NCBI GenBank assembly: GCA_023213395.1
Contig: CM041465.1
Location: 139,941,741 to 140,005,740, forward strand
Reading direction: 5' to 3'
Source: Cycas panzhihuaensis
Lineage: Eukaryota > Cycadophyta
Length of the DNA: 64,000 bases
Below are positions 11,610 to 23,060 of this stretch, in pieces; the first letter of the stretch is position 1; the number at the start of each line of letters is the position of its first letter. A program made the position numbers and the translations under genes. The notes beneath the pieces are model-generated. The model did no database searches. It saw nothing but the letters and a program-made list of their open reading frames with translations, and was not told where the DNA came from.

Positions 11610-11921
11610 TGAAAGAGGTTAATGTATCAAGGTAACTTGTGTAGATTAATTATGTCACGTTAGGATATATTGTTAGCATTAATCTCTTAATGAAATGCAC
11701 TTTATGTGCATTTAGATGTAATTTTGGGTTTATGTCATTAGGCAGGAAAATCCTAACCCTAATACTCACCCTCAATAATAAAAGGTAAAATCTCAAGGAG
11801 GGAGTCATTATTCATTCTCACCTCCAAGCTTGCTCCCATCTCTTATTTCATCTTCTTTTTCATTCTCCATTGCCATTGTATACATGTGAGTGATTTATCT
11901 CCTAGATCCATCATTCCTTCA
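11610..11921 (+). repeat. 5' LTR of element D (312 bp)
   Basis: Begins TGAAAGAGG and ends TTCCTTCA. Same length and about 90% the same sequence as 24,306-24,617. An AATAATAAAA stretch near 11,775 may serve as the poly(A) region. Confidence 0.93.
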
Positions 11922-11923
11922 TG

Positions 11924-11934
11924 TGGTATCAGAG
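11924..11934 (+). other. Primer-binding site of element D (initiator tRNA-Met)
   Basis: TGGTATCAGAG lies two bases after the 5' LTR, matching the usual plant copia site complementary to the 3' end of initiator tRNA-Met. Confidence 0.9.
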
Positions 11935-13877
11935 ATAGAAGGGTATTTATTCAGTCCATTCCACTTGCATGGAGTCATTTTACCTCTCCTTCACCTTTAA
12001 TGTGAAGTATTGAGAGTGTATTCATCATTTTTTTAACATTTTGAGAGCTCAAAATTATAGTACTTTGTATGCTACTACTTTATATATATGTAAAGAAATT
12101 CAGAGGTGAAGCATACATGTTCTTGAAGCTGTTCAACTACTAGAACAGTCCTGGAAGCATTAAAGGCTCAAAATTTCATAAAAAAATTGACCATTTTAGA
12201 TTTTAATAAAATTTAGCATACAAGGTTGCCTTGACTAGAGAATCATTTTTTGTCTTCTAGAGAAACTTTGGATTCATCCTACAATAGTGAGTTTTGGCTA
12301 TGATAAAGGGGTAAAACTTGTGGATAAGTTATTTAAAGCACTTTTCCCAATGAAATCCTTTAATTATAAGCTTAAAATATAAAAGTTTTATTAAGGGATC
12401 TGGTAGATTTATGCCTGAGGATCAGCTTAAGATAAATCTCATCAAATTTCATCCACTGGTTAGTGAGATCTATGCAGTTTTCTCATGGTTATTAGTTTTG
12501 TCTACTCAACCCCACAAAGGACATTGTAAGGGTAATTTGGGTAATGTTTTGGTAGATTTTGTAAGTGGTATAGAAGGGAAAGTCAATGTACATGTTGAAA
12601 CATAATTTTTGACATATTGAAGTTTAGATTCTGAGACAGTTGATCTGGAAGGATTTTGCTTTGGTGCTTTTTCAGGTAGAAAATTTTTTGTGCCTTTTCA
12701 GAAATTTGACTTCACAACCCTATCAAAAACTATATCTTGAGCATTTTTTCCTCTATCATAAATTCATATTTCATTATTTAGTCCTTGATATTTATAATAT
12801 TTAAAAACGTATGCCTATTTATCATTATTTGTAAATTTTATAAAAAAGTCACAAAATAGGTAAAAATAGCATGCATATAGATTTAGAAAAATTAGCGTTT
12901 TAGTGGTAAGTTGATCCACTTTTTAGTTTGTTGTGTCTTTTGTATCAAAACTTCCAAAATCATATTTGGAAACATTGTACTAAAGCAAGGGAAACCTTGG
13001 ATCGGAAGCAACATCTGGTTTCCCTGCTAAATCTAGCATGCTTTTTCTATCTGCACACATAGCATAAAGTATGATAAAAGCAACAACAACAACAAGGTTA
13101 GCACGAAAAATAAGCAAACTCATTTGACAACTTTTCATTTTAATTTTTAGTTATACAGAAACATCTTACACTATTCCTAAAAGGAATCTCATCTATATGA
13201 TCTATATCGCTAGTTCTTAACTTGTGCACACACTCGCCTTGGTTGAAATAGACCAATGTTGGCTAGAGTTTAGGTCCCAAGGGAGGTATGAGTTTCATAC
13301 TAGGTCTGGTCTTAATTGGAATAGTGGTGGAGGGATAGGTTAGCCATACCTACGGCCTCCAATCGGGGATAATCTTGATAATCACTCAAAAAAACTGAAA
13401 ACCTTAATACAAGATTAAAATTAGCCTGATCCAATATCTGTCATAGCTGTTGGATATACAGTACTATTTAACTCTTTGGAGGAGATATATAGCTGCTCAT
13501 TGGTAAACAGGGTGAGGACTGGGAGTACCTGGGCTCCACTGTGACTTAGATTTCATCACCAAGCGCAGATGCCGGTATTGTGGGTGAAGGCCCTAATCGT
13601 ATACTAGAAGCCTTAGGCATCAAAACCTCATCTACATTTGGATATAAGTGACAGGTTAGTGGCATGACACATCACCACTCTTTTCTAGCTCTATATTAGG
13701 GCTCATTCTTGCATCATTACTTGTATTCATATTTTTTTATAATTGTTGAAAAATACTTAATCATTGCTTACTTCACATCATAACAGTCATTTCTACATCC
13801 CTGTTGTACCAGGTATACTAGCCACACGTGTCAGTGGCATATACTTCTATCATCTCTTCTACTTCTTCATCATCACC
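11935..13877 (+). other. Element D 5' leader, no gene seen
   Basis: About 1.9 kb between PBS and gag. A 64-codon open stretch at 12,411-12,605 matches nothing I recognise. The part near 13,180-13,380 resembles the reverse complement of 25,380-25,560, which places the latter in the leader of sister element C. Otherwise non-coding, with local AT-rich segments near 12,730-12,900. Confidence 0.6.
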
Positions 13878-14830
13878 ATGTCATCTCAATTTAAGTAAAA
13901 TGTTAACTGCATATTGAAAGGCAAAGAAAATTGGGATCTATGGTGCACTGGAGTTAAAAATGTTGTAAAGTATGAAGGCCTTTGGAGAGCCCACTTACAA
14001 CCTACACCTAGCATACTAGCAACAACTACAATAACTACTTCTGATGGATCTACCCCAATAGCTCCCACAAATGCTGCAGCTAAACTACAATGGAAAATAG
14101 ATGATGAAAAGATTCATGTAGGAATTTTATTGGTCATTGATCACTCCTTGTATAACTTGATAAATGAAGAGTAACATGATACAGCTTGAAAAGTCCTAGA
14201 ACTTCTCAAAAAGAGATTTGATACAAAGTCAAATTTAGAATTTGTTTATCTTGTTTTGAAAATGAATAAATTAAAAATATAGAAGGGATGAGCTCATGAG
14301 ATAATAAATCTCCTTCGACCAATTAAACAGGCAATTGACAAAGACTTTAAGACCCAATGCATCACTTGGGTATTTTTGATCCATTCATGTTTACATGTGC
14401 CTGATTATAAAAATTTGCTTAGAAGTCTTCAATCTAGTGGAACATTGAAGACACTCAACTTCGAAGCACTTATTAAGAAGTTCATAGAATTTAACAAGAC
14501 CTTTGATGCAAACTTTATAGCCTCTAACTCTCTTCTACATGCAACCTTTCAGGTAGAAGAAGAAGTTGCTACACAAAAAATCAAGGTCCCTCTCATGGCA
14601 GAGGAAATAACCAAGCAAGAGAAAGAGGAAGAAATATGGGAAATCATCCACAAGGTCAATCAACCCTCAATCATAACCTCAATAGTCTCAAGGCTAAGGA
14701 CTACCTCAATAAAGAGTAAGATAATCAGGCCAAACTAGTACCTCTTCAGGGACTGGTAATCAAACTATTATGTGTGATCGGTGTAACTGTAAAGGACACT
14801 TAGTAAAAAATTATAGAACTGTCAATTATA
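13878..14830 (+). pseudogene. Element D gag with zinc knuckle
   Basis: The ATG at 13,878 opens a frame reading M-S-S-Q-F-K, then a TAA where Gln fits, then I-L-K-G-K-E-N-W-D-L-W, the gag N-terminal signature. The frame runs on with stops at 14,172, 14,187, 14,280 and 14,289 to 14,738. After a frame change a zinc knuckle C-D-R-C-N-C-K-G-H-L-V-K-N-Y appears at about 14,772, with the last Cys changed to Tyr. It would package element RNA. Close relative of element C's gag. Confidence 0.85.
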
Positions 14831-15500
14831 AGTTGGCTAAGTTCCAACCAAAACATGAAGCTCACAATGTTGAAGAAACTTGTGAAGAATCCTTTAGTGG
14901 TGCAGGTTTTGTACAAGTACACATTTAAAGAATTGAGGGATCTTCAACATCAAATGCTATTGACCAACCAAAGAGATACTTTGAAGCTTAGTGTGGATAT
15001 ATCACTTGTGAATTCCCTTCACCAATACCAAGCCCTATTGGAATTGCCAATAGTGTGGCTTCAATCGATGGACAGTGGATAATGGACATAGGAGCAACTC
15101 AACATATGATGTGGAATCGCAGTCTATATCAAACATTTGACTCAAATGTTCAAGGAGTTATTCACATGGCTAATAAATCATAACAACTTATTGAAGGGAT
15201 TGGCAACATTCGCCTGAAACTCCCATGCTTAGAAGACTTTATATTGCTTGATGTCTTATACATACCTAATCTCAAACAAAACCTAATCTCCTTATCCACA
15301 CTCATTTCTCATGGATTTGATCTGAATGTAATTACAAATGACTAGACTCTCCATGTTATTCACCCTTTGACCAATCAAGTAGTTTTGACTAGACATCTCT
15401 CTGCCAAACTCTTTCGACTGAATGGCTCTCCATATTCTAAAGCCCATTGTATCTAAAGCCCTTGTACCGATGAAGAATTTACATTTAATTCCATCTTGAC
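14831..15500 (+). pseudogene. Element D protease
   Basis: Protease site reads W-I-M-D-I-G-A-T-Q-H-M near 15,076; the family D-S-G has become D-I-G with the Asp kept. The downstream core is nearly open to a TAG at 15,343, including P-N-L-K-Q-N-L-I-S-L near 15,270. One frameshift separates it from gag. It would process the polyprotein. Confidence 0.82.
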
Positions 15501-16691
15501 CCATCCAACGTTGTTACTAGAAGTTCTTTGGCATGCTCGCATGGGCCATGTTCACATTGATAGACTTAGAGATCTTTCTAACACTCTTCCAAATCTTCCA
15601 AAGTTCTCCTCTAAGTCTTTTAAATGTGAAGCTTGTATCATTGTTAAATCTCATCGATAACCCTTTCCTAAAAGTTAGTAGAAATCAAGCCATCCATTAC
15701 AATTAGCACACTTTAATTTGTATGGGCCAATGCCCATTCCTTCACTAAAGGGCAAGCTATATTACATCTCTTTTATTGATGATTTTACTAGAAAAGTATG
15801 GGTAGCTTTTCTACAAAAGAAAGATGAAACATTTTGTATATTCAACGAATTCAAAGCCCTCACTAAAAAAGAGTTAGGTTATCAACTCAAATATCTTTGA
15901 ACTGATAATAGTGGCAAATATACCTCACATGAGTTTGAAAGATACCTTTGAGACAATGTCATCAAGCATCAAACAACAATAACAAGTACCCCATAATAAA
16001 ATGGAGTTACCGAGCACATGAATAGGACAATCATGAACATGGCTCATGCTATGTTAATATATAAAAATATACCTGCCTATCTATGGGTTGAAGTAATCTA
16101 GACAGTTGTTATTTTATCAATGATGTTAGTCCATCAAAGGAAGTACAATCACCTAATGAAAAGTGGTCAGGATAAGCCCCTATTGTTCACTACCTTAAAA
16201 TTTTTGGTTCTACATGCTATTCCCACATTCTCGATGTAGATCAAAATAAAGTCCAGCCAAGGGTACTTAAAGGCATCTTTGTTAGATACCTTATGGATAA
16301 GAAAAGGTATAAGGTCTTCATACCTTCACAATAAAAAATCATCGTTATGAGAGATGTCATTTTTGCAGAGACAGAGGTTCAATTACTTAAACTATACTCC
16401 AAAGTATCCTCACGCTACTATAATAATGTTATTAAGTATGATGTTCAAATTCTAAAATTTGGAGGGGAGGGGGGGACAAACATAAATTACATCAAATATT
16501 GGAAGTTGATAATAGAGCCTTGGAGGATACAAGTTGTGACTCTGAACTGATGACTGCACATCTAGTACCATCTTTTAAAGATAGCAGAGTTGACAAAGGT
16601 AAAGCAAGTATAGAAGAACCATCCTCTCCACCTTCAGTTGACAAAGGTAAAACAGTGGTAGAGGGACCATCTTCCTCAGGTACATCAACAT
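15501..16691 (+). pseudogene. Element D integrase and linker, split by element E
   Basis: The pre-integrase H-A-R-M-G-H segment is near 15,533 and its C-E-A-C near 15,630. Core motifs are F-I-D-D-F-T-R-K near 15,774, T-D-N-S-G-K-Y near 15,902 (after a TGA that fits Arg) and P-Q-[stop]-N-G-V near 15,992. Frameshifts occur after 16,100. A Ser/Pro/Lys-rich linker with two repeats of V-D-K-G-K reads open at 16,499-16,696. The reading is cut at 16,691 by E and resumes at 22,090. Confidence 0.85.
16687..16691. repeat. Left target-site duplication of element E (AACAT)
   Basis: AACAT before E, matched by AACAT at 22,085-22,089 after it. Confidence 0.9.
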
Positions 16692-17106
16692 TGTAGGAAC
16701 TAATATGCAAGCAGAATAAGGCAGAATATAGAATAAACTTCAATAAATCAATACATCAATACATTGTTATATCATAAACACATGAAACTTTTATATTCAA
16801 TCTATTATGAGAAGTGAGCATTAGAAATTTCCTAAATGTGGGCAGTGTCTAAAAACACTAAGGTTGCACATCCTTCAATATTTATAATTTTGGAGGAGGA
16901 AACTCTACAAACCCTGAAATTTAAATTAATAATAAAATAATGCTAACTTAATTCAAATGAAACTAACTCAAATTAACTTAAATCAAATCAAATCTTACCT
17001 TAACTTACCTACACATGTTAAGCACCTACATGTATAAAATGAGGTTGATGAGGTGTACAATCTTGGTTGGAAGGTGGAAGTGGAGTGATGATGATTAACT
17101 CCAGCA
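16692..17106 (-). repeat. 3' LTR of element E (415 bp)
   Basis: In element orientation it starts TGCTGGAGTT and ends CCTACA. It aligns end to end with 21,046-22,084 after removal of the solo LTR, and is related to the LTRs of F and G. Confidence 0.9.
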
Positions 17107-17119
17107 TTCTCCACCTTAA
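17107..17119 (-). other. Polypurine tract of element E
   Basis: Minus-strand TTAAGGTGGAGAA directly before the 3' LTR; the G and F copies read TTAAGGGGGAGAA. Confidence 0.75.
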
Positions 17120-17843
17120 TGGTCATCACGAATACGTGTATTTTATCTTTCAACTTATGGAACTTGTATTTGAAAAAAAAATTGAAATTCTGATCTTGCT
17201 CTTTATCAACTCTTCTCATCCTTATAGCCACATATGTCTCTTTATCATGGAATGATGTAAAAAAACTGTAAGTAAATAATGCATGATTTGTATAGAAAAG
17301 AATAGCTACAACTTTGACTTTAACTTCTAGAAATTTAACTTTGATTGTCATATCATTAGGTCTCTTTTCTATCATATCATAAGATTCATTCTCCATCACG
17401 TCATAAGATTCATTCTCCATCATGTCATAAGATTCATTCCCCCCCTCAAATGGAGGATCAGGTACTTGTATAGCAAGTTGGTCATGTATTTGATCTGAAT
17501 CTTCATGGCTGTTGTCATTATGATTCATCTGTTCTATCACTTGTCTCACATGCTCATAAAAAATAACATCAAATACATTAAGGTTATCTCCCTCATAAGT
17601 GAAAATCAATACATCCCAAACATATTTAGAAGTTGTTAATTCATAAACCTTTGAAAAAATATTATCATTCATAGTGCAAAGTAATAAACCTAAAACTTCA
17701 TTATCCTTTCTAAAATTTTCTTTAATACTTAGATAACATTCATATTATAAATAATTTAAAAGATCATGTTTAATAAAATAATCTTGCATAGTCTTATACC
17801 ATTGTGAAAAATTATACCTATTGAATATAGGAAATTGTGCCAT
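17107..17843 (-). pseudogene. Element E gag-like protein
   Basis: ATG (minus) at 17,843 gives M-A-Q-F-P-I-F-N, then a conserved N-[FY]-S-x-W, the N-terminal signature of plant copia gag (DUF4219/UBN2-like). One TAA at about residue 34 sits where the F copy has Gln (Y-L-Q). After it the frame is open for 225 codons and runs into the LTR. An acidic middle has three copies of E-S-Y-D-[MV]-[MI]-E. The C-terminal part ends D-K-x-Q-D-Q-N-F then K-[YF]-x-F-H-K and is kept in F and G. No zinc knuckle or pol follows. Function beyond gag likeness is unknown. Confidence 0.75.
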
Positions 17844-19380
17844 GTTATCAAAAAAACCTTAGTACATAAAATGTATGCTTTTACTAAGTCAGAAAGTCAA
17901 TAAACCAATAAACATATATGCTTTTAAATAAACTTTTTGAAGGAGATGTAATGCCTTTTAGAAAGTTAATCAAATAAGGAAATGACCTTTTAATAAGGAT
18001 GAAATAAAGAATGCCTTTCAATAAGTGTATGCCCTTTGAATAAGTGTATAACCTTATAAGGTATAATTTCAAATAAAATTTTTAAATATAATAAATATGT
18101 GAGTAAATTTAAATGTAACAAATCCTTTTAAATATGCAAATCTAAAATAAGAATTTGATGATAAGAAATAATAAAAATTTTTAACCTTTTAATTTTTTAA
18201 ATGTAAGGTTATGTCAAATGCTTAAGTTTAACAACTTCAAAACTATGCTAAACGATATCACCAGTATGAATATTATGAAACATGTTTTCAATAGAACTAA
18301 CCTTTTTGAAAACAGGTTCATATAAGTCAAGATTTGAATGATCCAAAGGTATAGGCCTCTTTTTTAGGTTAAATAGGAGTAGGGAGCTCAAAAAGGTATA
18401 AAAATACTAATGAAATGCTTGTATAATGTTGTAAGATGATCAAATATCATTTATAAGACTACTTAATATACTTTTCAATTGAAAATTTTTAGAAATAATA
18501 TATAAAAATGTGTAAAAATGGCAGGTTAGAGGTAATTAAGTACCTCTACTTTGATCAATTTGAAAATTAGTAAAAACACATTAAAATGTATAAAAAACTA
18601 TGTCAGTTCGAAGAGGAGTGAGTCAACTTCCTAATGAAACTGTCAGATCTAAGTTAGGATGTAAAACATAAAGGTTACAATAGAAATAGTAACTAGTACT
18701 TTTATGGTAAAATGTTTAAAAAATACTAAAAACTACTAAAGTACCACTTTTGACGATTAAAATAATGATAAAAATAGATTCAAAAAATTAAGATAAATAG
18801 TTGGTAATAAAGTTTATTGAACATAGATCACTGTAGAATAGATCTAGGTAGAAAATATTCACCCAGTAATAAAATATAATCAGATGAAATAGTGCTTCTA
18901 TAAAAAAGGTTAAAAATGCTCAAAAAGGGACTAATTGACTTTAAATACTGAAACGGGGTCAAATCAGCACCAAATTGGTCATATGACTAGTTAAAATTAA
19001 TGTACAGAAAATTTCTGATGCAATGAAACTAGTTTCATCAGAAATTGATGATTCAGGGAGGAGATATGGCAAAGAAATTCCAAGAACCTTATGTAAAATA
19101 AAAAAGAAAAAAATAAAAAGAAAAAATGATTTATAAACTTTTGTTGGGCTCAACTACGGTCACGTGAGAATGGTTTTGTAATAGAGGGTTGAGTATGTGA
19201 GGGGGCTAGGGTTTTAACTTTGAAATTAAAAAAACTATACAATATAATTTAATTTTTAAAAATTTTTATAAAGAATTTAAAAAAAAATGTTTGAGATAAA
19301 ATTGACCAATTAAAAAATACATCAAATTAAAAAATAATAATAATCAAAACAAAATGTATATGTATATCAATGGTATTAGG
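17844..19380 (-). other. AT-rich non-coding backbone shared by elements E and F
   Basis: About 1.5 kb with no convincing gene. Segments near 18,590-18,860 and 18,900-19,200 match 62,200-62,440 and 62,540-62,800 in element F, including a kept GGTCACGTGA next to an A-rich tract. The match stops near 19,330, where E and F carry different sequences. Confidence 0.7.
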
Positions 19381-20720
19381 GTTTATACCATTGATTTTTC
19401 AAGTGAAATTATGGAGGCAAAATGGTGCCACCGCTGAGTTGCTGCTGCTACAGCTCCCTCAGGTCATTTCTCTTGAATAGAGGCACGATGACTAGGGATA
19501 CCGAAGAGCGGCAGAAGGCCTTTACCTATTCTATGTACTTTCTTCTTCTAATAGGTTCACACAAATATGGAAAACATTTAGAAACTTGAGGATTACAGTT
19601 AGAGGGAGCTGCCACACAAACAGAGATGCCAAGCAGAGGGAGACGCCATGTAGAGGGAGACGCCAATCATAAAACCTATCAATAAAACTGCAATCAGCTT
19701 TGGAGGTATTGATCCAAATCACTTCAAGGGTTAACACACATTTGTCCCTATTACACGTGAGGGTTATTGGCAGTTTGTCATGGGAGACATCCTTTGTGCT
19801 GGAGGTTATGTCGCTATTGTAGATTCTAGAACTTTTCTACTAGTCGATCCTTCGAGTATTGTGACATAAATCAGCCAAGCAATTAGTGCCTTGGGGATTG
19901 CCAGCCAGGAATACAAGAGTGTTGTGTTTGAGTATGGTAATTTGATAGGCATGAAAGAGGAGGATAAACTTATATTGAAGAGTTTAGAAGCATCTTTGCT
20001 CTATTTACTTTTGTCAGTTGTATTTCTCTTCTGCAAAGCTGTGAAATATGTTGTTTACTGTTCTTGTTTCCTTCCCATTTAGTTATGTATGCCTTAACAT
20101 CAAAAATGATGCTGGATTAATTGTTGGCACAACTTAAGAACTGATTTTTAGAGATTGGTTAATATAGATATAAAACTTTTAACTAGGATAACTCAGGGGT
20201 TGAGTGTGTTCAGATAGGATGGTAACCTTTTTCAGAGACTGCATCTGAGTTTTCTATTTTGCTTATACTTTACAACTGGTTTGGTCTCACCTGTAGGACC
20301 AAGCAATGTCTAGGGTCTGTTAAGAGTGAACCCCAGCCAAAGACTATGGTGTGAAACCAAACCTTCTGCGGATGACTCAAAGAATTTTCTCTTTGTGATT
20401 ATGTTACAGATTCAATGTTGCAACCTAGGTGATAACTCAACAGGTGGAGCCAACTTGAGGTAGTGATTCTCTAAAAATTTGCTTAATGTGCAAAAAATTG
20501 AAAGCAGTCATATCCAGGTCATGCAAGCAACAATGAAGCTTGAGATTCTTATCACTATGACTCAAGTGGGAAGTAATTACTGTAATAAAAAAGGATTCAT
20601 AAAGTGCCCTGTATACTGTTAAGGATTTGAAGCTTTATTAGGAGATTTGGAATGTAGATGGCTAAATCCCTAATCTTCGTCTATGTAATATATGGAATAT
20701 TGTATTCTTTTTGTAAAGGA
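19381..20720 (+). other. Cargo of element E, host-like DNA with intron-like sequence
   Basis: This block lies where backbone similarity to F ends. It contains the phytepsin-like exon below, preceded by TTCTTCTAATAG and short repeats of AGAGGGAGACGCCA near 19,600-19,665. After the exon, T-rich DNA ending in TTCCTTCCCATTTAG near 20,075 looks like an intron with its acceptor. Nothing further was identified in 20,100-20,720. The cargo reads antisense to the element. Block limits are approximate. Confidence 0.55.
19690..19941 (+). pseudogene. Captured aspartic protease (phytepsin-type) exon fragment
   Basis: Reads I-S-F-G-G-I-D-P-N-H-F-K-G, a stop, then H-T-F-V-P-I-T-R-E-G-Y-W-Q-F-V-M-G-D, followed by A-I-V-D-S-R-T-F-L-L and Q-A-I-S-A-L-G. 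This is the segment of plant vacuolar pepsin-like proteases around the second catalytic Asp, where the family has F-G-G-x-D-P, G-Y-W-Q-F and D-S-G-T-S. The Asp (19,822-19,824) is kept, but Gly is Arg and Ser is Phe (C to T). About eight residues before C-A-G-G are missing in frame. Two TAA codons break it. It is a host gene relic, not an active protease. Confidence 0.78.
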
Positions 20721-20988
20721 TGTACTATTTCAAAAAATCATATATTTATACAAAGAAAATATGAAAAAAAATATTGAGTTTTTTTGTTAGTTTAATGGAC
20801 CACAAATGCTTTTAAATACTTTTCCTTTTTTTTTGTTCCTTTCTTATGTGATTCAATGGACTACAAAAGAACTAGAAAATTTGTAGATATATTGAAGAAA
20901 ATATATGCATATATGTTTATATCTGAAGTATTTTCAAATATGTTATAGTAGATATATTAGAAAAAAATAAGATATATTGCCCTAAGTA
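20721..20988 (-). other. Element E leader, no gene seen
   Basis: AT-rich DNA between the cargo and the PBS, with no open frame of interest. Confidence 0.5.
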
Positions 20989-21043
20989 GCTCTGATACCA
21001 AATGATAGAAAATATAATGGAGCAAAACTATTCTCTGATACCA
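20989..21043 (-). other. Duplicated primer-binding site of element E
   Basis: The reverse complement of TGGTATCAGAG occurs at about 20,989-21,000 and again at 21,033-21,043, next to the 5' LTR, 43 bp apart. Element F has the same doubling, 40 bp apart. Confidence 0.8.
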
Positions 21044-21045
21044 AA

Positions 21046-22084
21046 TGTATGAACTAATATACAAGGAGAATAGGGTAGAACATAAAATAAACTTTAATAA
21101 ATCAATACATTGTTGTAGCATAAACTGTTGGATATTGTGACAACAATCATTTAAGGCTAAAATTTTGGCATGGTTTCCCCCCCTAATCTTTCTTGGGGGG
21201 TTCCAAGCAAGGTGAGCCCCTTGGCCCTGGGGTGTGGGGAGTGAACGCCCCACTAAGAGGGGGTTCGGGGGTGATAGCCCTCACCCAAAAAATTAGCCCT
21301 ATAAACCATCTTAAATATAAAGAGAATCAGGGTCGTTCGATATAAATACCCTAGATTCTACGGTTGAGTTTTATGCCTTGGATGTCCCTCTCATGTAGCC
21401 CGTTTTAAGGCTTTTCTTATTATGTTGAATGTAATGTAATGTACTGTGATGAGGGAGGCTGTTGGTTGTTGTTCTTGAGAGCACTCTGCTACTGAGATGT
21501 ATTGTTTCTCCATTCTACAACAATAAAGATCGATACCTTTCCTGTGTGGATGTTTCCCTAGCACACTGCTAGGGTTTTACCATGTTATATCGGGTGCATA
21601 TATGATGTTTAGCTTGTATATTTATGTTATTATATTATCTCTACTTTTAGAACTTGCATGTTAAATCTTAGTTTCGATTCCTATAACTAGTTGCAAAATA
21701 GTTCAAATCTTGTGGCGGTTTAAAGTTTGGGACCTTGTATTCTCAACATAAACACATGAAACTTCTATATTCAATCTATTATGAGAAGTGAGCATTACAA
21801 ATTTCCCAAATGAGGGTGGTGTCTAAAGACACCAAGATTGCACACCCCTCAATATTTATAATTTTGGGAGAGAAGGGAAACTCTTCAACCCCTGAAATTT
21901 AAATTAATAATAAAATAATGGTAACTTAATTTAAATAAAACTAACTCAAATTAACTTAAATCAAATCAAATCTTACCTTAACTTACCTATACATATTGAG
22001 CACCCACATGTGTAAAATGAGGTTGATGAGGTGTATAATCTTGGTTGGAAGGTGGGAGTGGAGTGATGACGATTAACTCCAACA
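21046..22084 (-). repeat. 5' LTR of element E, interrupted by a solo LTR
   Basis: Pieces 21,046-21,125 and 21,754-22,084 together align with the E 3' LTR. The gap is the 623-bp solo LTR plus its 5-bp duplication. Ends CCAACA on the plus strand, then the TSD AACAT. Confidence 0.9.
21126..21748 (+). repeat. Solo LTR (623 bp) inserted in E's LTR
   Basis: Starts TGTTGGATATTG and ends TTCTCAACA, flanked by TAAAC at 21,121-21,125 and 21,749-21,753. A TATAAATA box at 21,341-21,348 and AATAAA at 21,522-21,527 give plus orientation. A G/C-rich block (21,177-21,290) holds short hairpins, such as a C7/G6 pair at 21,177-21,200. No internal retroelement sequence remains, as after LTR-LTR recombination. 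Confidence 0.92.
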
Positions 22085-23060
22085 AACATCATCCTTATAA
22101 AATAATTATTTAATAAACATAATGAGAACCAAGAAGTTGGGGAAATGAGGACATCATTCCCAACCCGAGGATCTCGAGAAGCCTGTCAACTCAATAAGGA
22201 CATATGACCAGATGACGTGGGTAAAACTAACACTCGAGGTTCCCATAGAGCAAGGATGTAAGAATCATTATATACTGAGTTTGAACCAGCAGAACTGCAT
22301 CTTACTCTTAATGAAGAGCCTTTAACATACCAAAAAGTTGTAAAGCATACAACTTAGAGAAATGCCATAAATGAAGAGTACCAATCTCTTATTAAGAATG
22401 GTACATGGGACCTCGTTGATCTACCACTTGGCAGAAAGATAGTTCAAAATAAATGGGTGTTTAAAAACTAATATAGATCAGACATCACCCTTGAAAAACA
22501 CAAGGTGAGGCTAGTAGCTAAAGGATTTACACAAAGAGAAGGCATCAACTACATTGAAGTCTTCGCACCTACAACCAAGTGGCCTACAATTAGAATTCTT
22601 GTAACCTTGGCTACTCAACAGGGTTAAAAAATCCACCAACTTGATATTAAGATCATGTTTCTCAATGGAGATCTTAAAGAAGAAATTTATATGGCTTAGA
22701 AAGAAGGATATGAGATCGAAGGTCAAGAGCATAAGGTTTGCAGGCTAAGAAAGTCCTTATACGAACTTAAACAAGCCCCTTGTGCTTAGTTTGCCAAGTT
22801 GTCTGAAAGAATGAGGCAAATTAGATACAAGGTTCGTAACTACTAAGATATTGATGTAACATTATTCATCAAGTGCCATAAGGATAAAGTCACTTATCTC
22901 ATAATCTTTACGGATGACATGCTAGTAATGGGTAATAGTGAATAGGTAATAAGCCAGCTGAAAAAGGACCTTGGCAAAATGTTTGAATTGTTTGACCTCA
23001 GTTTGATGAAATATTACCTGGAAATTGAAGTAACATAAAGAATAGAAAAATTTTCCTCTC
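22085..23060 (+). pseudogene. Element D reverse transcriptase (resumed after E)
   Basis: After the TSD the frame resumes with E-F-E-P-A-E, then W-D-L-V-D-L-P near 22,408, Q-R-E-G-I-N-Y near 22,535 and H-Q-L-D-I-K near 22,635. F-T-D-D stands in place of Y-V-D-D near 22,910. Most stops are TAA/TAG at Gln-like sites. In P-C-A-[stop]-F-A-K (near 22,789) the family has Trp, so a G-to-A change is also present. Confidence 0.88.

Larger units (their letters stand above)
16692..22084 (-). mobile_element. Element E: gag-only copia-like element carrying a host gene fragment
   Basis: Minus-strand element with LTRs at 16,692-17,106 (3') and 21,046-22,084 (5', interrupted by a solo LTR; 411 bp without it), a polypurine tract, a duplicated PBS and a 5-bp TSD. 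The only retroelement coding seen is a short gag-like protein next to the 3' LTR; no protease, integrase, RT or RNase H was found in 17.1-21.0 kb. An AT-rich backbone (17,860-19,330) is shared with element F. Between it and the 5' end lies DNA with a phytepsin-like exon. Likely non-autonomous, moved by a relative's enzymes (inference). Confidence 0.88.

Noticed and set aside
11924-11934. tRNA gene at the tRNA-like sequences
   Set aside because: Only the 11-13 bases of the primer-binding site match; no cloverleaf follows. The same holds at 28,901, 40,901, 58,892 and 59,778.
12411-12605. A small gene in D's leader
   Set aside because: 64 codons, no similarity recognised, inside an old non-coding leader; likely chance.
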